From Karstenula rhodostoma CBS 690.94 (Eukaryota; Ascomycota; Dothideomycetes; Pleosporales; Didymosphaeriaceae): DNA of 64,000 nucleotides. The translations under genes and the position numbers were made by a program. The notes below the pieces were generated by a model. The model searched no databases, was not told the origin of the DNA, and saw only the letters and a program-made list of their open reading frames with translations. Each line of letters begins with the position of its first letter. Positions within the stretch are counted from its first letter, which is position 1. Shown in pieces: positions 1 to 10,900 of this stretch. The stretch is from positions 642,842 through 706,841 of the forward strand of contig MU001512.1 of assembly GCA_010093485.1 (NCBI GenBank), written 5' to 3'.

Positions 1-580
1 GCCCAGCCGAGCTGCCGGTAGAGCATTACTGTTCTGCGCAGTCTCCTCCGAGCTGGACTCTGCAACTCTCGCGAGGATTCCAAGAGCATCAGAAGGGTTC
101 TGTAGGTTGGGGAAAGTCATCTCATCAGAGGTTGATGTTTCTGACCTCTGTAGCTGGTTCTCTCCCTCCGGCAGCTGAGATGTGGGGTCGGATCGCATCC
201 ATGGTGTTGTGCCAACATTCCCCAAAGGGAAACTGCTTTCCTCTTGATGGTATTCTGTCAAGGAAGGGAGAGCACCTTCAACTAAAGTTTTGCGGCGCAC
301 TCTTCGTCCACCACGATTGCTACCTCCGAGTACGCAATCAAGGTTATCTCGCTTACAGCGAAGACATGGGACTGATCCGTCATTGTCTCTTAAGCTCGCT
401 TGTTAGTATACAGTGTAAGTGTGGGGCTGCAAGAGGCGGTCCATACAAAAGACATCGGCTCTTCCTTTTGCGGCAGTTCAAGCATGCTTGATGCGCTCTT
501 TTGGTCTTGGGAGATCCGGCCCCCTGTACGGCATCCGGAGCGGCCTCTGAAGACGGTTGTGGGGAATTGATCGACTCCAT
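1..580 (-). CDS. Zn(II)2Cys6 transcription factor, N-terminal part (cut by window edge)
   Basis: This is the start of a fungal zinc-cluster regulator, a nuclear DNA-binding protein. Exon 1 runs 580..447 and exon 2 runs 388..1 and continues off the window. The 58-bp intron has GTATGG at its 5' end and a TACTAAC-type branch point. The intron splits the zinc cluster: CLNCRKRKSRC lies in exon 1 and CLRCKRDNLDC comes from exon 2. Together they give C-x2-C-x6-C-x9-C-x2-C-x6-C, which fits the family. Exon 2 stays open for its whole 388 bases and encodes a hydrophilic linker followed by a stretch rich in Ser and Glu. The regulatory (fungal_trans) domain would lie beyond the left edge. The target pathway cannot be told from this fragment. 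Confidence 0.88.
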
Positions 581-1959
581 ACGATTATTCCGCTCCGTCC
601 AGGATGGTGTGGTTGAAGCGGTCCGGAGTCTGGGATGCTGTCGGCTTTAGGTTCGGAAGCCGAGCAGACGACACATCGGCGATGGTCTCCAGCACCGCCG
701 TGCTCTTATAGGCCGATGGGTGCCTACTGTAGCATTCAGGACCATGTATGCCTCAGGCTCCAGACTGTGTTTCGAGTGTTGTCAGCCCTGCGAAACGAAC
801 AATGCTGTCGAACGTGCGGAGCCGTGACGATGAAGGAAACATCGGGCCGCGGTAATGGCGGCATTTGAGATACAGAAGCGGCTAGCGCCGCACCATGGAA
901 CAAATCCATTTCTGGTGCCATATTGAACACTTGGAAAATGAGTCCTCCCAGATGCCTGCGATGGTCGCAAATGTGCTGAGCTCACAAAGGGATTCACGGC
1001 CAAGTCTCGTTGTGTAGGGGTGATTGTGTCTCGTGTGCAAGGGCTCCTACAGCCTATTTTGGGGGCGCAAGGGCTCGGGAACGTACAATCCGTCGCACAA
1101 GCTGTGAAGCGGCGTGCTTGCGGCCATTCTCACGCAGCGTAAACCGACACAATCTTGTTCACAGTGAGCGGGAACGTATTTCTTTCGTTGCTGAAGACTG
1201 CGCGTCACGCGACCGCCCCTGCTTCCTTGGGTGTGCTCGCTAGCGTCCTGGGCACTGTGGGATCTCCGTTCGACTTGTGGGACTCTCCACATTTGCTCCA
1301 ACCTCCCCCATAAACACCAGCGCAATCTCTCCAACACGTCGACCCCTACGCTCTTATCTCAAACGCCTTGAGCATGATGCGCGACAGATTGCTTGGTCCA
1401 TTTCAACTTCCTCTTCTTGCCAGACACCCCGCAGCCTGATTGACAGTCCTTAGCGATGTTTCTGGACCTCATCCAAATGGGAAGGTCCTTGTGCATAACC
1501 AAGCCACCATCGATGTGTCTTCTCCAGCTTACGGGGCTACGCGGTCATATACCGCACTTACTGCACTTAAGGTTGTCGATAAGCCTTGTGCCCAGACTCA
1601 TCGGCGGCACGAGCGGTGATCGCCACAGCCTATGAGGCGGTTACAGCCACTGGTTGCAAGGAGTTGTACATATGTAGCCCAAGGTAGGGCAACGCCGGGC
1701 GAATCATCACGCGTGCGGTGCGCTCTATACGCTACCTTTTTAGATTAAGTCACGGCGAGATACCATTCGGCTGGAATGCGAACTTCCTGGACGGGGCACA
1801 TCGCCCGTTCATCATCAACTCGTTACGGGCAGGTGTAAAGGACCCTAGAAACTTTTTGATCTACATGCTGCTCCAGACCGCTCAATGTAGCCTATAAGTA
1901 CTACCGTAGGGTAGGGCGTCTCGCTTTCTTCACGTTGCCTTACTTCGTCGAGGACCAGC
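581..1959. other. Intergenic region, divergent promoters of the zinc-cluster regulator and the carboxypeptidase
   Basis: No convincing gene in 1.38 kb. Short open frames here have no family motif and no plausible splicing partner. A TATA-like element (tataag, 1893-1898) lies 62-67 bases before the carboxypeptidase ATG and is probably its core promoter. Confidence 0.6.
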
Positions 1960-3301
1960 ATGAAGTTCCTCGCTCCTCTCTTGGCCACCTTCGGCCTGGC
2001 ATCTGCCGCAGCCGTCAATAGCAAGGTCAGCTATGATGGCTGGAAGGTGTACCGTGTCACCGTCGGCGACGATTCATCCAAGCTCAGCTCAGTGATGAAC
2101 AAGCTCCAGCTGAGCACATGGAAGGGCAAGGTTGGACACAGCTCGGTCGTTGACATTCCCGTTCCTCCTCTCCAAACTTTGCAGTTCGAGTCTGGAATTC
2201 AAGGCTACAGCTCTTTGGTCATGCACGAGGATCTTGGTGCTTCGATTGCCCAGGAAGAGATCTTCGAGACTTATGCCTGTATTTACCCTTGACCCACTGC
2301 AATACCCGCAATGCGCTAACGGTACATCAGCCGACTTCTCTATTGCCGCGGCGGCACCACCCAGTGCAACCTGGTTCAATGCGTACCATACCATCGCGGA
2401 GCACACGCAATGGCTGAAGGACCTCGCCGCTGCCTACCCGAGCAACACTGAGATTATTTCGGCAGGAAAGTCTCTGCAGGGACGCGACATCCAGGGAATC
2501 CACATCTGGGGTTCTGGCGGCAAGGGCTCGCAGAAGGGTGTGGTGTGGCACGGAACTGTGCACGCCCGCGAGTGGATCACCACTATGACGGTCGAGTACG
2601 CGGCCTACCAGCTCCTCACTTCTACCAACGCGGATGATGCGTCGTACAAGAACAAGTACGACTTCTACATCTTCCCGATCGTCAACCCAGATGGGTTTGC
2701 CTACACCCAAACCAATGATCGCATGTGGCGCAAGAACCGCAAGACCATCACGACTTCAAGCTGCGTTGGAACGGACATCAACCGCAACTGGCCGAACCAC
2801 TGGAGCAATGCGGCTGGAGCCTCGACAAACCCCTGTGCTGAGGACTACAAGGGCCAAGCCCAGGGCGACACTGTTGAGAACAAGGCGCTCCGGGCTCAGC
2901 TCGACAGCGTTGCGTCCAGCGCGCAGGGAGCGATCCTCTACATGGACATACACTCGTACAGCCAGCTGTGGATGTACCCGTACGGCTACACGTGCTCTGG
3001 CGCTGTGCCCAACTCTGCCAGCTACGCAAGCCTTGCCAAGGGTGCTGTTGCAGCGCTCAAGGCTGTTCACGGCACCACCTTCACTGCAGGCCCGATCTGC
3101 TCGACCATCTACCAGGTTTCCGGATCTTCGGTCGACTATGCGCTTGAGAATGCTGGTAGCAACAAGGGTGTGAAGTACTCGATGACTGTTGAGCTTCGCG
3201 ACACGGGTGCCAACGGCTTCGTGCTGCCCGCAGCTCAGATCAAGCCCAGTGGCGAGGAGACGTGGGCCGGATTGGCCTACTTGCTCAAGAACATGACCTA
3301 G
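1960..3301 (+). CDS. Secreted zinc carboxypeptidase, peptidase family M14A
   Basis: A secreted metallo-exopeptidase that removes C-terminal residues from peptides. Exons 1960..2278 and 2331..3301 are joined across a 52-bp intron (gtattt..ctaac..cag), giving 429 residues. Residues 1-18 are a signal peptide ending in an Ala-rich cleavage region. An activation propeptide of about 90 residues follows, then the catalytic domain from about residue 115. The zinc ligands are visible: H184 and E187 in HAREW, and H314 in DIHSYSQ. The catalytic base E394 is in TVELRDTG. The NPDG and DINRNW motifs typical of M14A are present. Length and order match pancreatic-type procarboxypeptidases, so the product is expected to be a secreted zymogen. 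The start is fixed by the signal peptide and by the TATA element just upstream. Confidence 0.95.
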
Positions 3302-3633
3302 ATGTTCTTGCCAGAGTAAAGAAGAAGGCGCGTATAGCTTCGTGTGCATGGCTATTATGACGTATAATGAAGAAGTGAAAAACCATGACTACTGTGCCCA
3401 TGATTTGTGCCAAATGCAGGGCATGGATGCGAAACCGGGGAGTAAGAGGTCGAAGGTGCTTTGGTGTTTTGTTATCCACGGTTCTGTCGAATCGCGTGTT
3501 ATAATGATGATAATAATAATGCGTGGGAACTGTGTCACGTCATCGCTTGTACTTGGTGGCCAGCCAATCAACCGATGGCGCAGCTGTCCAGCCTGGAGAA
3601 GGATTCCCCATCAGCAAAAACACAACCGCAACG
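3302..3633. other. Short intergenic region
   Basis: Holds the 3' flank of the carboxypeptidase gene and the leader of the UPF0045 gene. An AT-rich tract of ataata type lies near 3500-3520. No gene seen. Confidence 0.5.
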
Positions 3634-4081
3634 ATGGCATCCTCGGACGACCTCACGAAGCTGCCGACGCCTCCAGCATGCATAGCCGACTTTTGCATCA
3701 TCCCGCTGGGCACGCCAACCGCATCCGTGTCCAAAGAGGTAGCTGAGGTGCAGCGGCTGCTCCAGAAGAGCGGCTTGGTGTACTCGATGCATTCGGCAGG
3801 GACTACCGTTGGTGAGTGAAACGAATATAACCCATCGTCTACTACCGTTCCGGCATGAATCATGGGAAGTGTGGGTTCGTGAAGTGCCAGGCTGATGGTT
3901 CGCAGAGGGTTCCTGGGACGACGTGATGAAGGTCATCGGACAATGCCACGCGCTGCTGCATCAGAACGGCGTGGTCAGGATCCAGAGCGACATCCGGGTT
4001 GGATCGAGGACGGACAAGAAGCAAGGATACAAGGATAAGGTTGCGGCGGTGGAGAGGCTGTTGAAGGACGACGCGGCTTGA
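3634..4081 (+). CDS. UPF0045/MTH1187 family protein (ECM15-like, putative thiamine binding)
   Basis: A 117-residue protein in two exons, 3634..3811 and 3906..4081, joined across a 94-bp intron (gtgagt..ctgat..cag). The core runs from CIADFCIIPLGT through VAEVQRLLQKSGLVYSMHSAGT, then EGSWDDVMKVIGQCHALL and VRIQSDIRVGSRTDK. This is the pattern of the small MTH1187/ECM15 fold, a ferredoxin-like domain that forms tetramers. Bacterial relatives bind thiamine or its precursors, and yeast Ecm15 is non-essential and poorly characterised. The length is close to the family norm of about 100. The ATG chosen follows an in-frame leader whose only upstream Met would add 37 low-complexity residues, so the downstream start is preferred. 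Confidence 0.85.
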
Positions 4082-5141
4082 AGCACTTTTTCTGTAGCCC
4101 GTTCTTGACCAAGTAATTGGACTGCACACGACAGAGGTATGGTGCAATAGTAGTGTGTGTCATGAGAAGGCCAAGAGGGCGGAATCCGATGGCTGTCAAC
4201 GCACTGGTGTTTGGTGGTTGCTCCCGCTGCTTCACGTGCGACCACGTTCATTTTCATTTTCACCTGCACCAACCAAAACTCTAGTGTCTCGACGCGTTGA
4301 AACAACAACACAACAAGGGGACTCGCGATGTACCCTGGACGTCAAAACAAAGCCGTCGCGTGTACCCCGCATGGACGGGAAGTGTGCTCGACCTAGGTGC
4401 TGCTGGGGTGCGAGTGAGGGTTCGCCATGGTTTGGGCGTAGTGACAGGTTTGCGACGGGGATGGGCGTGTGGGAGATTAAGGAGAGGCCTGCTGCCGACT
4501 GGGATCGAGGGTGGTCGTGTTTTGCCGGCCAACTCGTTAGGGAGAGAAAGGCAGGGAAGCGGAGTTGATAAGAGTCGAGGTACACGGCGCCATGGTTGAG
4601 CAATTGCACTCACTGCCACTCAGCACTCAGCACTCGGCACTCAGCACTCAGCACTCGGCACTCAGCACTCAGCACTCAGCACTCAGCACTCGGCACTTCT
4701 CCAGAGTCCAACCTGCTAGCCTGGTGTTGTGCATTAGCCCGAGTTCATCCGAGGCGTTCGCGGCCCCTGCTCAGAAAAAAGTTCCAGCGCCGGGTCCACT
4801 CGTCCGCAATACGAGAAGCGAGCTGCACCCTCTGCATCATCGCCGAATCCAGTCTGCCAACTTCGGTCGCTGCCTCTCTCTCACACCACCCTCACCCGCC
4901 CATCGCCTTGCTCGGCCGCCCATTCCCCGCGCCCTCCGCCTTTTATTATTCCGCCCGCAGCAGCAACCGCCTGGTACTTCGGACGGTGCATAGCAAAGCA
5001 CTGTTCACGTGGGAACCCGAAGGAATGCACGCGACCTCTTCACGAGCCAAACCGAGCCGCCGACAGCAACACCCGCCCATCGCATCTCTCCCGGCTGCCT
5101 CGTAGACGCCGCCCCCCGCACCGCGCCCACAGCAGAGCACC
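4082..5141. other. Intergenic region and promoter of MDM34
   Basis: About 1.06 kb without a supported gene. It contains the heptamer array at 4621-4697 and a C-rich, pyrimidine-biased leader (4870-5100) of the kind common upstream of fungal start codons. Open frames across the array are products of the repeat. Confidence 0.6.
4621..4697 (+). repeat. Heptamer tandem array, 11 copies of cagcact/cggcact
   Basis: Eleven perfect 7-bp units without interruption. The units alternate between cagcact and cggcact in the order A A G A A G A A A A G, so the first six units form two 21-bp higher-order repeats. A partial unit (gccact) precedes them. The array lies about 445 bases before the MDM34 start codon. 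Confidence 0.97.
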
Positions 5142-7004
5142 ATGGCCTTCAACTTCAACTGGTCGCCGCTCATCGCCGATACGTCGAGGGCGCGCGACAT
5201 GCTGACGACGGCCTTGAACAAGGGCCCCAAGCCGCCCATCATCGTCGACGACATCACCGTCACCGAGCTCAACCTGGGCTCCACCCCGCCCGAGCTGGAG
5301 ATACTCGAGATTGGCGACCTGGCCGAGGACCGCTTCAGGGGCATCTTCAAGATGACGTATGCCGGCGATGCCTTTCTGACGCTCAAGACAAAGGTCCAGG
5401 CCAACCCGCTCAACACATATCTCTCCACCAAGCCCGACTTCGCTTCGCCAGAGCCTCTCGCCGCATCCGCCGGCCTGACCATACCGCTGCAAATCACACT
5501 GTCCGACATTCGACTGTCGGGTTTCGTCATACTGGTTTTCTCAAAACAAAAGGGCGTCACGCTGGTCTTCCGGAACGACCCCCTCGAGTCGCTAAAGGTC
5601 TCTTCGACATTCGACTCGATACCCTTTATTAAAAACTACTTGCAGAAGGAGATCGAAGGCCAGCTGCGCGTGCTCTTCATGGAAGATCTGCCCGCTATCA
5701 TACATCGATTATCGCTGCGGTTATGGTCTCCCGAATTCCAGGAGCTGGATGCGGAGACGGAAGAAAGACTCGATGGCTCCAAGAGCACTATTGCTCCTAT
5801 TGATCCTCTATCAAGCCCACCGCAAGACGCCGTAGATGAGTTTGGCAATCCGATCGACGCGTCGCAGATGGCCACACTGGCGCTCGACTCCTCTTCAGAA
5901 ATACACGCATCTTTCTCGCAGAAGAACATGCTGCGACTCGCGGCATTATCGCAATCTCAGCGCACCTTGTCGCTTTTCACCCCAGGCATTCGCGAAGCCG
6001 TCTTCCGCGCCTGGGCTAGCAACCCCGACCGTCCAGAATCCGGCACCGCAACACCCGCGCTTACCCAGTCGAGTCTCTCCAGGATACAATCTACCTTCGC
6101 CAGCGTCAAGTCCAATGCTTCGTCCGTTGCCTCCGGCAGCACCGGACAAGACACCAATGCGTCACGCCCCACCCTATCCTCCACCTACTCCTCCGCCGCA
6201 GGCCTAAGTCTCGGCGCAAACCGTTCCCGCGGCCACCAAATGCGGAAGCGCAAGAAGCGTGTTGTCGACCTCCGCAAGGATCGCAGCGGCGCAGACTCCT
6301 CAGGCCTCTCCACCGAACAAAACACCCCTCTCCCGAGCACAACCGTCTCGGAAACCGCAAGCGACGTCCCCGAAGAGCCGCACCGCGTCGACGAGCCCAC
6401 CCCACCCCGAACTCCCATCGCGCCCCTCCACGGCGCCCTCGAACCCGGCTCACCCAGCCGCCTCCGCGAGACCGAAAACCCCGCCCCGATCGACGCCCTC
6501 CTCCCGCCCGCCATCATCCTCTCCGACCCCCCAAAACCAAAGGCAAAGCTCGCCAACGCCACAGTCCATGACCTCGTGCAGACGGAACAATCGCAAAAGG
6601 CAAACCCGCGCTCCTCCTCGTCCCATCCCCCGCTCTCCCACAACCGCCTCCGCTCCACACAACAAGCCTCGTCCCCGCTCCTCCGCTCCCTCTCCTTCGA
6701 CAAGGTCTCCTCCCTGCACACGCAGTCCCAGACCCACAAACACTCGGGCGCCCTGTCCCCGCCGTACGCGGAGAGCACGACGAGCTCTTCCGGCGGCATC
6801 CTCGAGCAGGCATGGATGCTCAAGATGGCAAACGAAATCGCGCGCAAGGTGCGCGAGGAGAAACGCAGGAGTAGGAGTCAGAGCCCCAGTCCGCCTGAGC
6901 GGCAGCGGCAGCGGCAGGGTGGTGGTGGTGGGCAGAAGAGGCCGCAGGGCCTGTGGGACGGCGCAGACGAGATGATGGATGCGCCGCCCGCGTACGTCGC
7001 CTAG
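5142..7004 (+). CDS. MDM34: Mdm34, ERMES complex subunit
   Basis: Mitochondrial outer-membrane component of the ER-mitochondria encounter structure (with Mmm1, Mdm10 and Mdm12), which tethers the two membranes and moves phospholipids. It is a single exon of 620 residues. It begins [13 protein letters not shown], the diagnostic Mdm34 start. The SMP lipid-transfer domain occupies about residues 1-200 and includes [33 protein letters not shown] and the closing [15 protein letters not shown]. The rest is a long Ser/Pro/Arg-rich disordered tail with a basic patch ([17 protein letters not shown], near residue 370), as in other filamentous fungi. The product is longer than yeast Mdm34 because of that tail. 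No intron is needed. Confidence 0.96.
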   Translation: MAFNFNWSPLIADTSRARDMLTTALNKGPKPPIIVDDITVTELNLGSTPPELEILEIGDLAEDRFRGIFKMTYAGDAFLTLKTKVQANPLNTYLSTKPDFASPEPLAASAGLTIPLQITLSDIRLSGFVILVFSKQKGVTLVFRNDPLESLKVSSTFDSIPFIKNYLQKEIEGQLRVLFMEDLPAIIHRLSLRLWSPEFQELDAETEERLDGSKSTIAPIDPLSSPPQDAVDEFGNPIDASQMATLALDSSSEIHASFSQKNMLRLAALSQSQRTLSLFTPGIREAVFRAWASNPDRPESGTATPALTQSSLSRIQSTFASVKSNASSVASGSTGQDTNASRPTLSSTYSSAAGLSLGANRSRGHQMRKRKKRVVDLRKDRSGADSSGLSTEQNTPLPSTTVSETASDVPEEPHRVDEPTPPRTPIAPLHGALEPGSPSRLRETENPAPIDALLPPAIILSDPPKPKAKLANATVHDLVQTEQSQKANPRSSSSHPPLSHNRLRSTQQASSPLLRSLSFDKVSSLHTQSQTHKHSGALSPPYAESTTSSSGGILEQAWMLKMANEIARKVREEKRRSRSQSPSPPERQRQRQGGGGGQKRPQGLWDGADEMMDAPPAYVA

Positions 7005-7944
7005 CGACCTGACTGACTGACGCAGAAGAAGAAGAAAAAAGGAAGAGTTGGAGTAGGTCACGATGTTACGATAACCATGTGCTACGACGGCGTTTCTGGG
7101 TTTTTCTTTTCCTTTGTTACTCTCCTTTGTCTTTCATTCATTCCTTCCTTCCTTCCGTTCGTTTGCGCTTCTGCTTTCTGCTCTGTCCTTTTTATCTGTT
7201 TGCTTTTGCGTCCCTTTTCTTTTCCTTTGGCCGTTCGGGGCGTGTAACAAAAAAAAGTTCTTGTGGTTGCGCGTTGGAGCGTGCGTGCGTGCGTGCGTGC
7301 GTGCAGTCGACTCTAGCTAGCTAGCTAGCAAGCGTGTGGCAGCGTCGTTGTAATCGTAGTATAGTAGTGTAGTAAGCAACTCTGGTTACAGAGCGAGCGG
7401 GCGAGCGGGGTGTGTATCATAGAGCGGTCGGAGAAGGCCGCGGGGAAGTGTATATATCGGGCTGCGTGGGAAGGAAATGGAAGGAAACAGGGTAGATGGA
7501 TCTTGCAGCCGGTGTTGTGTTGCACTGCACTGCACAGGCGTATACCCATTCTCGCATGTGGCGGCGTCTGAAGAGATAGGATAGATAATCATCGCTTCGT
7601 TGTTCTCACTTCATGCTCTTTGTACTCTGGTCTTGTGCTGTTGATATTTGCATCATGTACGCTATACCAAACCAATCACACCGGAGTCGTTCGAAAGATG
7701 ATTTTCATTTCCGCAGCCTTGGGGTTATCGGTCTAATCCTGAACCTTTATCCCCCCCATACTCGCAGAGAACGCATTGCCCTGTTCCAGGCACCAGATCG
7801 ACACTTGAATATTGATGCCCCCGACTGTCCCTGATGCGTCCGAGATCAGAAGCCTTCGGTACACAAGGTACAAAGAGTCATGCTCTCTCGCCGCATCAAT
7901 GTCCCTTGATCCTTCCATCCTCAAGTACTCTTGGTCAAGTACTG
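7005..7944. other. Convergent intergenic region with simple repeats
   Basis: Lies between the 3' ends of MDM34 and the helicase gene. It carries a T/C-rich stretch (7090-7230) and the simple repeats listed separately. No gene seen. Confidence 0.6.
7279..7329. repeat. Two adjacent microsatellites: (gcgt)n then (ctag)n
   Basis: A gcgt tetranucleotide run at 7279-7304 (about 6.5 units) is followed nine bases later by a ctag run at 7313-7329 (about 4 units). Each ctag unit is self-complementary. Both lie downstream of MDM34. Confidence 0.95.
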
Positions 7945-10900
7945 TCAGTCTAGCAGGTTGAAGACCGGCGCGGGAGCACGCTGCTCACTCGCCTTCTCCC
8001 CACCCTCGCCATTCTCTTTCTCCCCACCCTCGCCGTCTTTCTCGTCGTCGATGGGACTCGTGATATCGCCCACATACGAGAACTTCTCCTTGTACGACAT
8101 ACGTCCGTTTCCAGACTTGGACGGGGTAGACGGTAGCGGCGGTGCCAGCGCAGGCGCGTCATCATCGAGCAGGTCTATCAGCAGCGTCGTGTTCGCAGAG
8201 GGTCCCGCCGAGATCTCCTTTTTGGGCGAAACTTGTATCAACTTCCCCGACGGAGGCGGGCTGGACGCCGAAGAACCGTTTGAGATGAGCTCCTGGAACC
8301 TGGCCGCTTCTTTGCGCTTCTTCTGCCAGGCCTGCGCGTCATCGGTTTTCACGCCGCCGTTGGCATAGTCCTGCCACTGCTTGGGGGTGCTGCCGGAATG
8401 TTCCGAGACGGTGTCTGGGGCTGCCATTGTCGGCGCTGCCACTGCGCTGACAGCAGCTGTGCGGATTGTAGGGGCTGCCGGAAGCGCAGTGGGATGAGCA
8501 TGGAACGGCGAGTTTGGTAGCGCTTGCTGGACTGTGCTCGTCTTCTGGAGCGGCTTGATCAAGGCCTTTCTACCACCAGTACGACGTTCACAATACGTGC
8601 ATTTGCAGGGGTCCGAGCAGCTCTGACTGCAGGCTTGGCCACACGTGGTGCAGGGCTTGTTGCACTGCTGCATGCAGATAATGCGGGAGCTGTCAAATGG
8701 ATGGCAGGTCAGCATGCACGTATGTCCGCAGGGTAACAGGCAGCGACAGCTCTCGCCGCACCCTCCACTCAAGCGTTCCCAGTCGCGGGGGTCTTCAATG
8801 AAGACCGTGTTGCCATGTCTCTGGCAGGTGAGCGGGAGATGATATCCTATGCGCTTCGATGGACCCGACGTTGGAGTATCCTTCTTCGCAGCGCGTCCCC
8901 ACAGGACCTTTATCACGGTTTCCCAGGTGTCGCTGCCGCACACCAATTTCTCTGCATTGCCGAACAGGTAGAAGCCCCTCCTACGTTCTTGTTAGCAACA
9001 GGCAAGTGATTGTGGATCCTGTGCAGTCTGCGCATGTCTCGAGTATACTGTAGAGTAACAAAAAATAGGGATAGCTTACCGAGCACGAGAAAGGGCAACG
9101 CAGACCCTGTTGTCGACTGACAAGAAACCAATGTTTCCGTCTTTCGGGCTTCGAACAAGAGATAGTAACACAATGTCATTCTCCTCACCCTGGTATGAAT
9201 CCACGGTGACGACCTTCAGCGGGTGGCCACAGAGGTTCTGGTGACGCCTCAGTCTCGATAGCAGAAGCTTGCGCTGGCCGTTGTAGAACGTCAACACCGT
9301 AATCTTCGCTGGGTCGATTCCGTTCAAGACAAGATAATCGAAGAACCCGACAATCATAGCAGCTTCTTGTTCATTCTTGGCTGAGTGGTTGTTGTCTCGA
9401 GATTCGGGCCAATCATGTGTGAAGAAGAACGAATTAACACCACACATTCCTTCCACAGGGGGCCGATTGTCCTCGCTCAACACACTTGGATGGTCTTTGA
9501 GTTTGTCGCCGTATATGGGCTGAAGTAGACGGCGTATCTCGGGAATCATGCGACGCTGGCGCCTCAGTGTATCATGCTCGATGCTGTTGCTGACCAAGCG
9601 TTCGAATAGCGAGACGTTCATGTTGTAGCGTGCTTCCAATTCATGCACATTGCAGTGAGGTCGCAACTGTTGGTGATCGCCGACTAGGACCAGATGCTCC
9701 AATGTCGGAAAACAGGCCGCTGTCACAGGAGCTTCGAGTGTTTCTGCAGCTTCTTCGATTAGTACTACCCTGGGCCTTAGGCTTGAAATAAGAGCACGAT
9801 ATTTGCTCAGCCCAGTGGTAGTCATGCCGATGACTCGTTGATTCAATAAGATCCCTTGGTCCCCCTCCCATTGGCCGATCTTCTTCAAGTGGACTTGCTC
9901 AGTGTATTGCTTAGCAAGGTCACGGAACTCTCTCAACACAATCTGCTTCGCTTTGCGTAGCAAGTAGTTGTATATAGCCCCACGGTCCGGAAGAGGAGTT
10001 ATGGTCAGATCGTCGGTTTCGTCCAACCTCTTCTGAACGTCGGCAATGGTTCTCAGCGATCCACCTTTCAGGCCCCGAAAATTGTCACATATAGCTGTGA
10101 TAGGTCCTTTAAGAGCTTCGATATCGTCATCATCATCACGGGCGACCGCCTCAGCCTCAATTTCTTTGAGTTGCTCTGCTTCGTCAAAATCCTCCTCTTC
10201 GTAGGGCATCCCAAAGTCATCGGGCTGATATGGATGGTCACAACGCTCGAGGCACCTTCCAAGCCATTGTTCCATCTGGATACTTGGAGTGCTCTGAGGG
10301 ATACCCTAAGGTGTAACGTTAGTGTGAATTAAAACGGGGTGGTGTGTCATAGCTGAGCGGGAAAGAATTTTTTCCTTCTGCAAGAAAGACACATCCACTT
10401 TGTACGGTTTACTTACCATGACAGACTGTGCATCAACTTCCAACGACGCAGCCTGCTTTTCAGTAAGCAATCCAAGCTTTGCGAGAAGCCGATGGTCTAG
10501 CGGTCCTTTTCCCCTCTCAAAAGGAACGAGTAGTAGTTGCATCTTGGCTGTCAACTGTCTCAATGCACCCGTCGCTCGGTTCTTGCGGCTTCCGGGTAAC
10601 TTGGGTTGTTCGAACGTAGATCGCACTTCGTACAGCTACTTGAGTTAAATTATGTTTTCTTTGTTTTGGTGGTCCGTCATGTCGGCATCTGATACTTACA
10701 GTTCTCTTCTTGATCTTATCTTGATCCTTCGTTTGACCGCCCAACCGAATGAAATTCGGTTCAAATTCAGCGATGTGCCGTAGAAGCTGATCCAACGCGT
10801 GGTTGGTCTGACAGGTAACGATAATAGGGGGATCTTCTTTGCGCGTGTTCTGTAACATGTTCTGGAGGGCAACAACAGAGACATACGTCTTGCCAGTACC

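Noticed and set aside
2756..3349. 197-codon open frame on the minus strand across the carboxypeptidase gene
   Set aside because: It lies opposite a complete M14A catalytic domain; its composition follows from G/C-rich third positions of the real gene and it has no motif.
4621..4697. CRISPR-like array
   Set aside because: The 7-bp units are directly adjacent with no spacers; a minisatellite in a eukaryotic genome.
6185..6847. 220-codon minus-strand frame opposite the MDM34 tail
   Set aside because: Shadow of the Ser/Pro-rich disordered tail; no domain and no splice partners.
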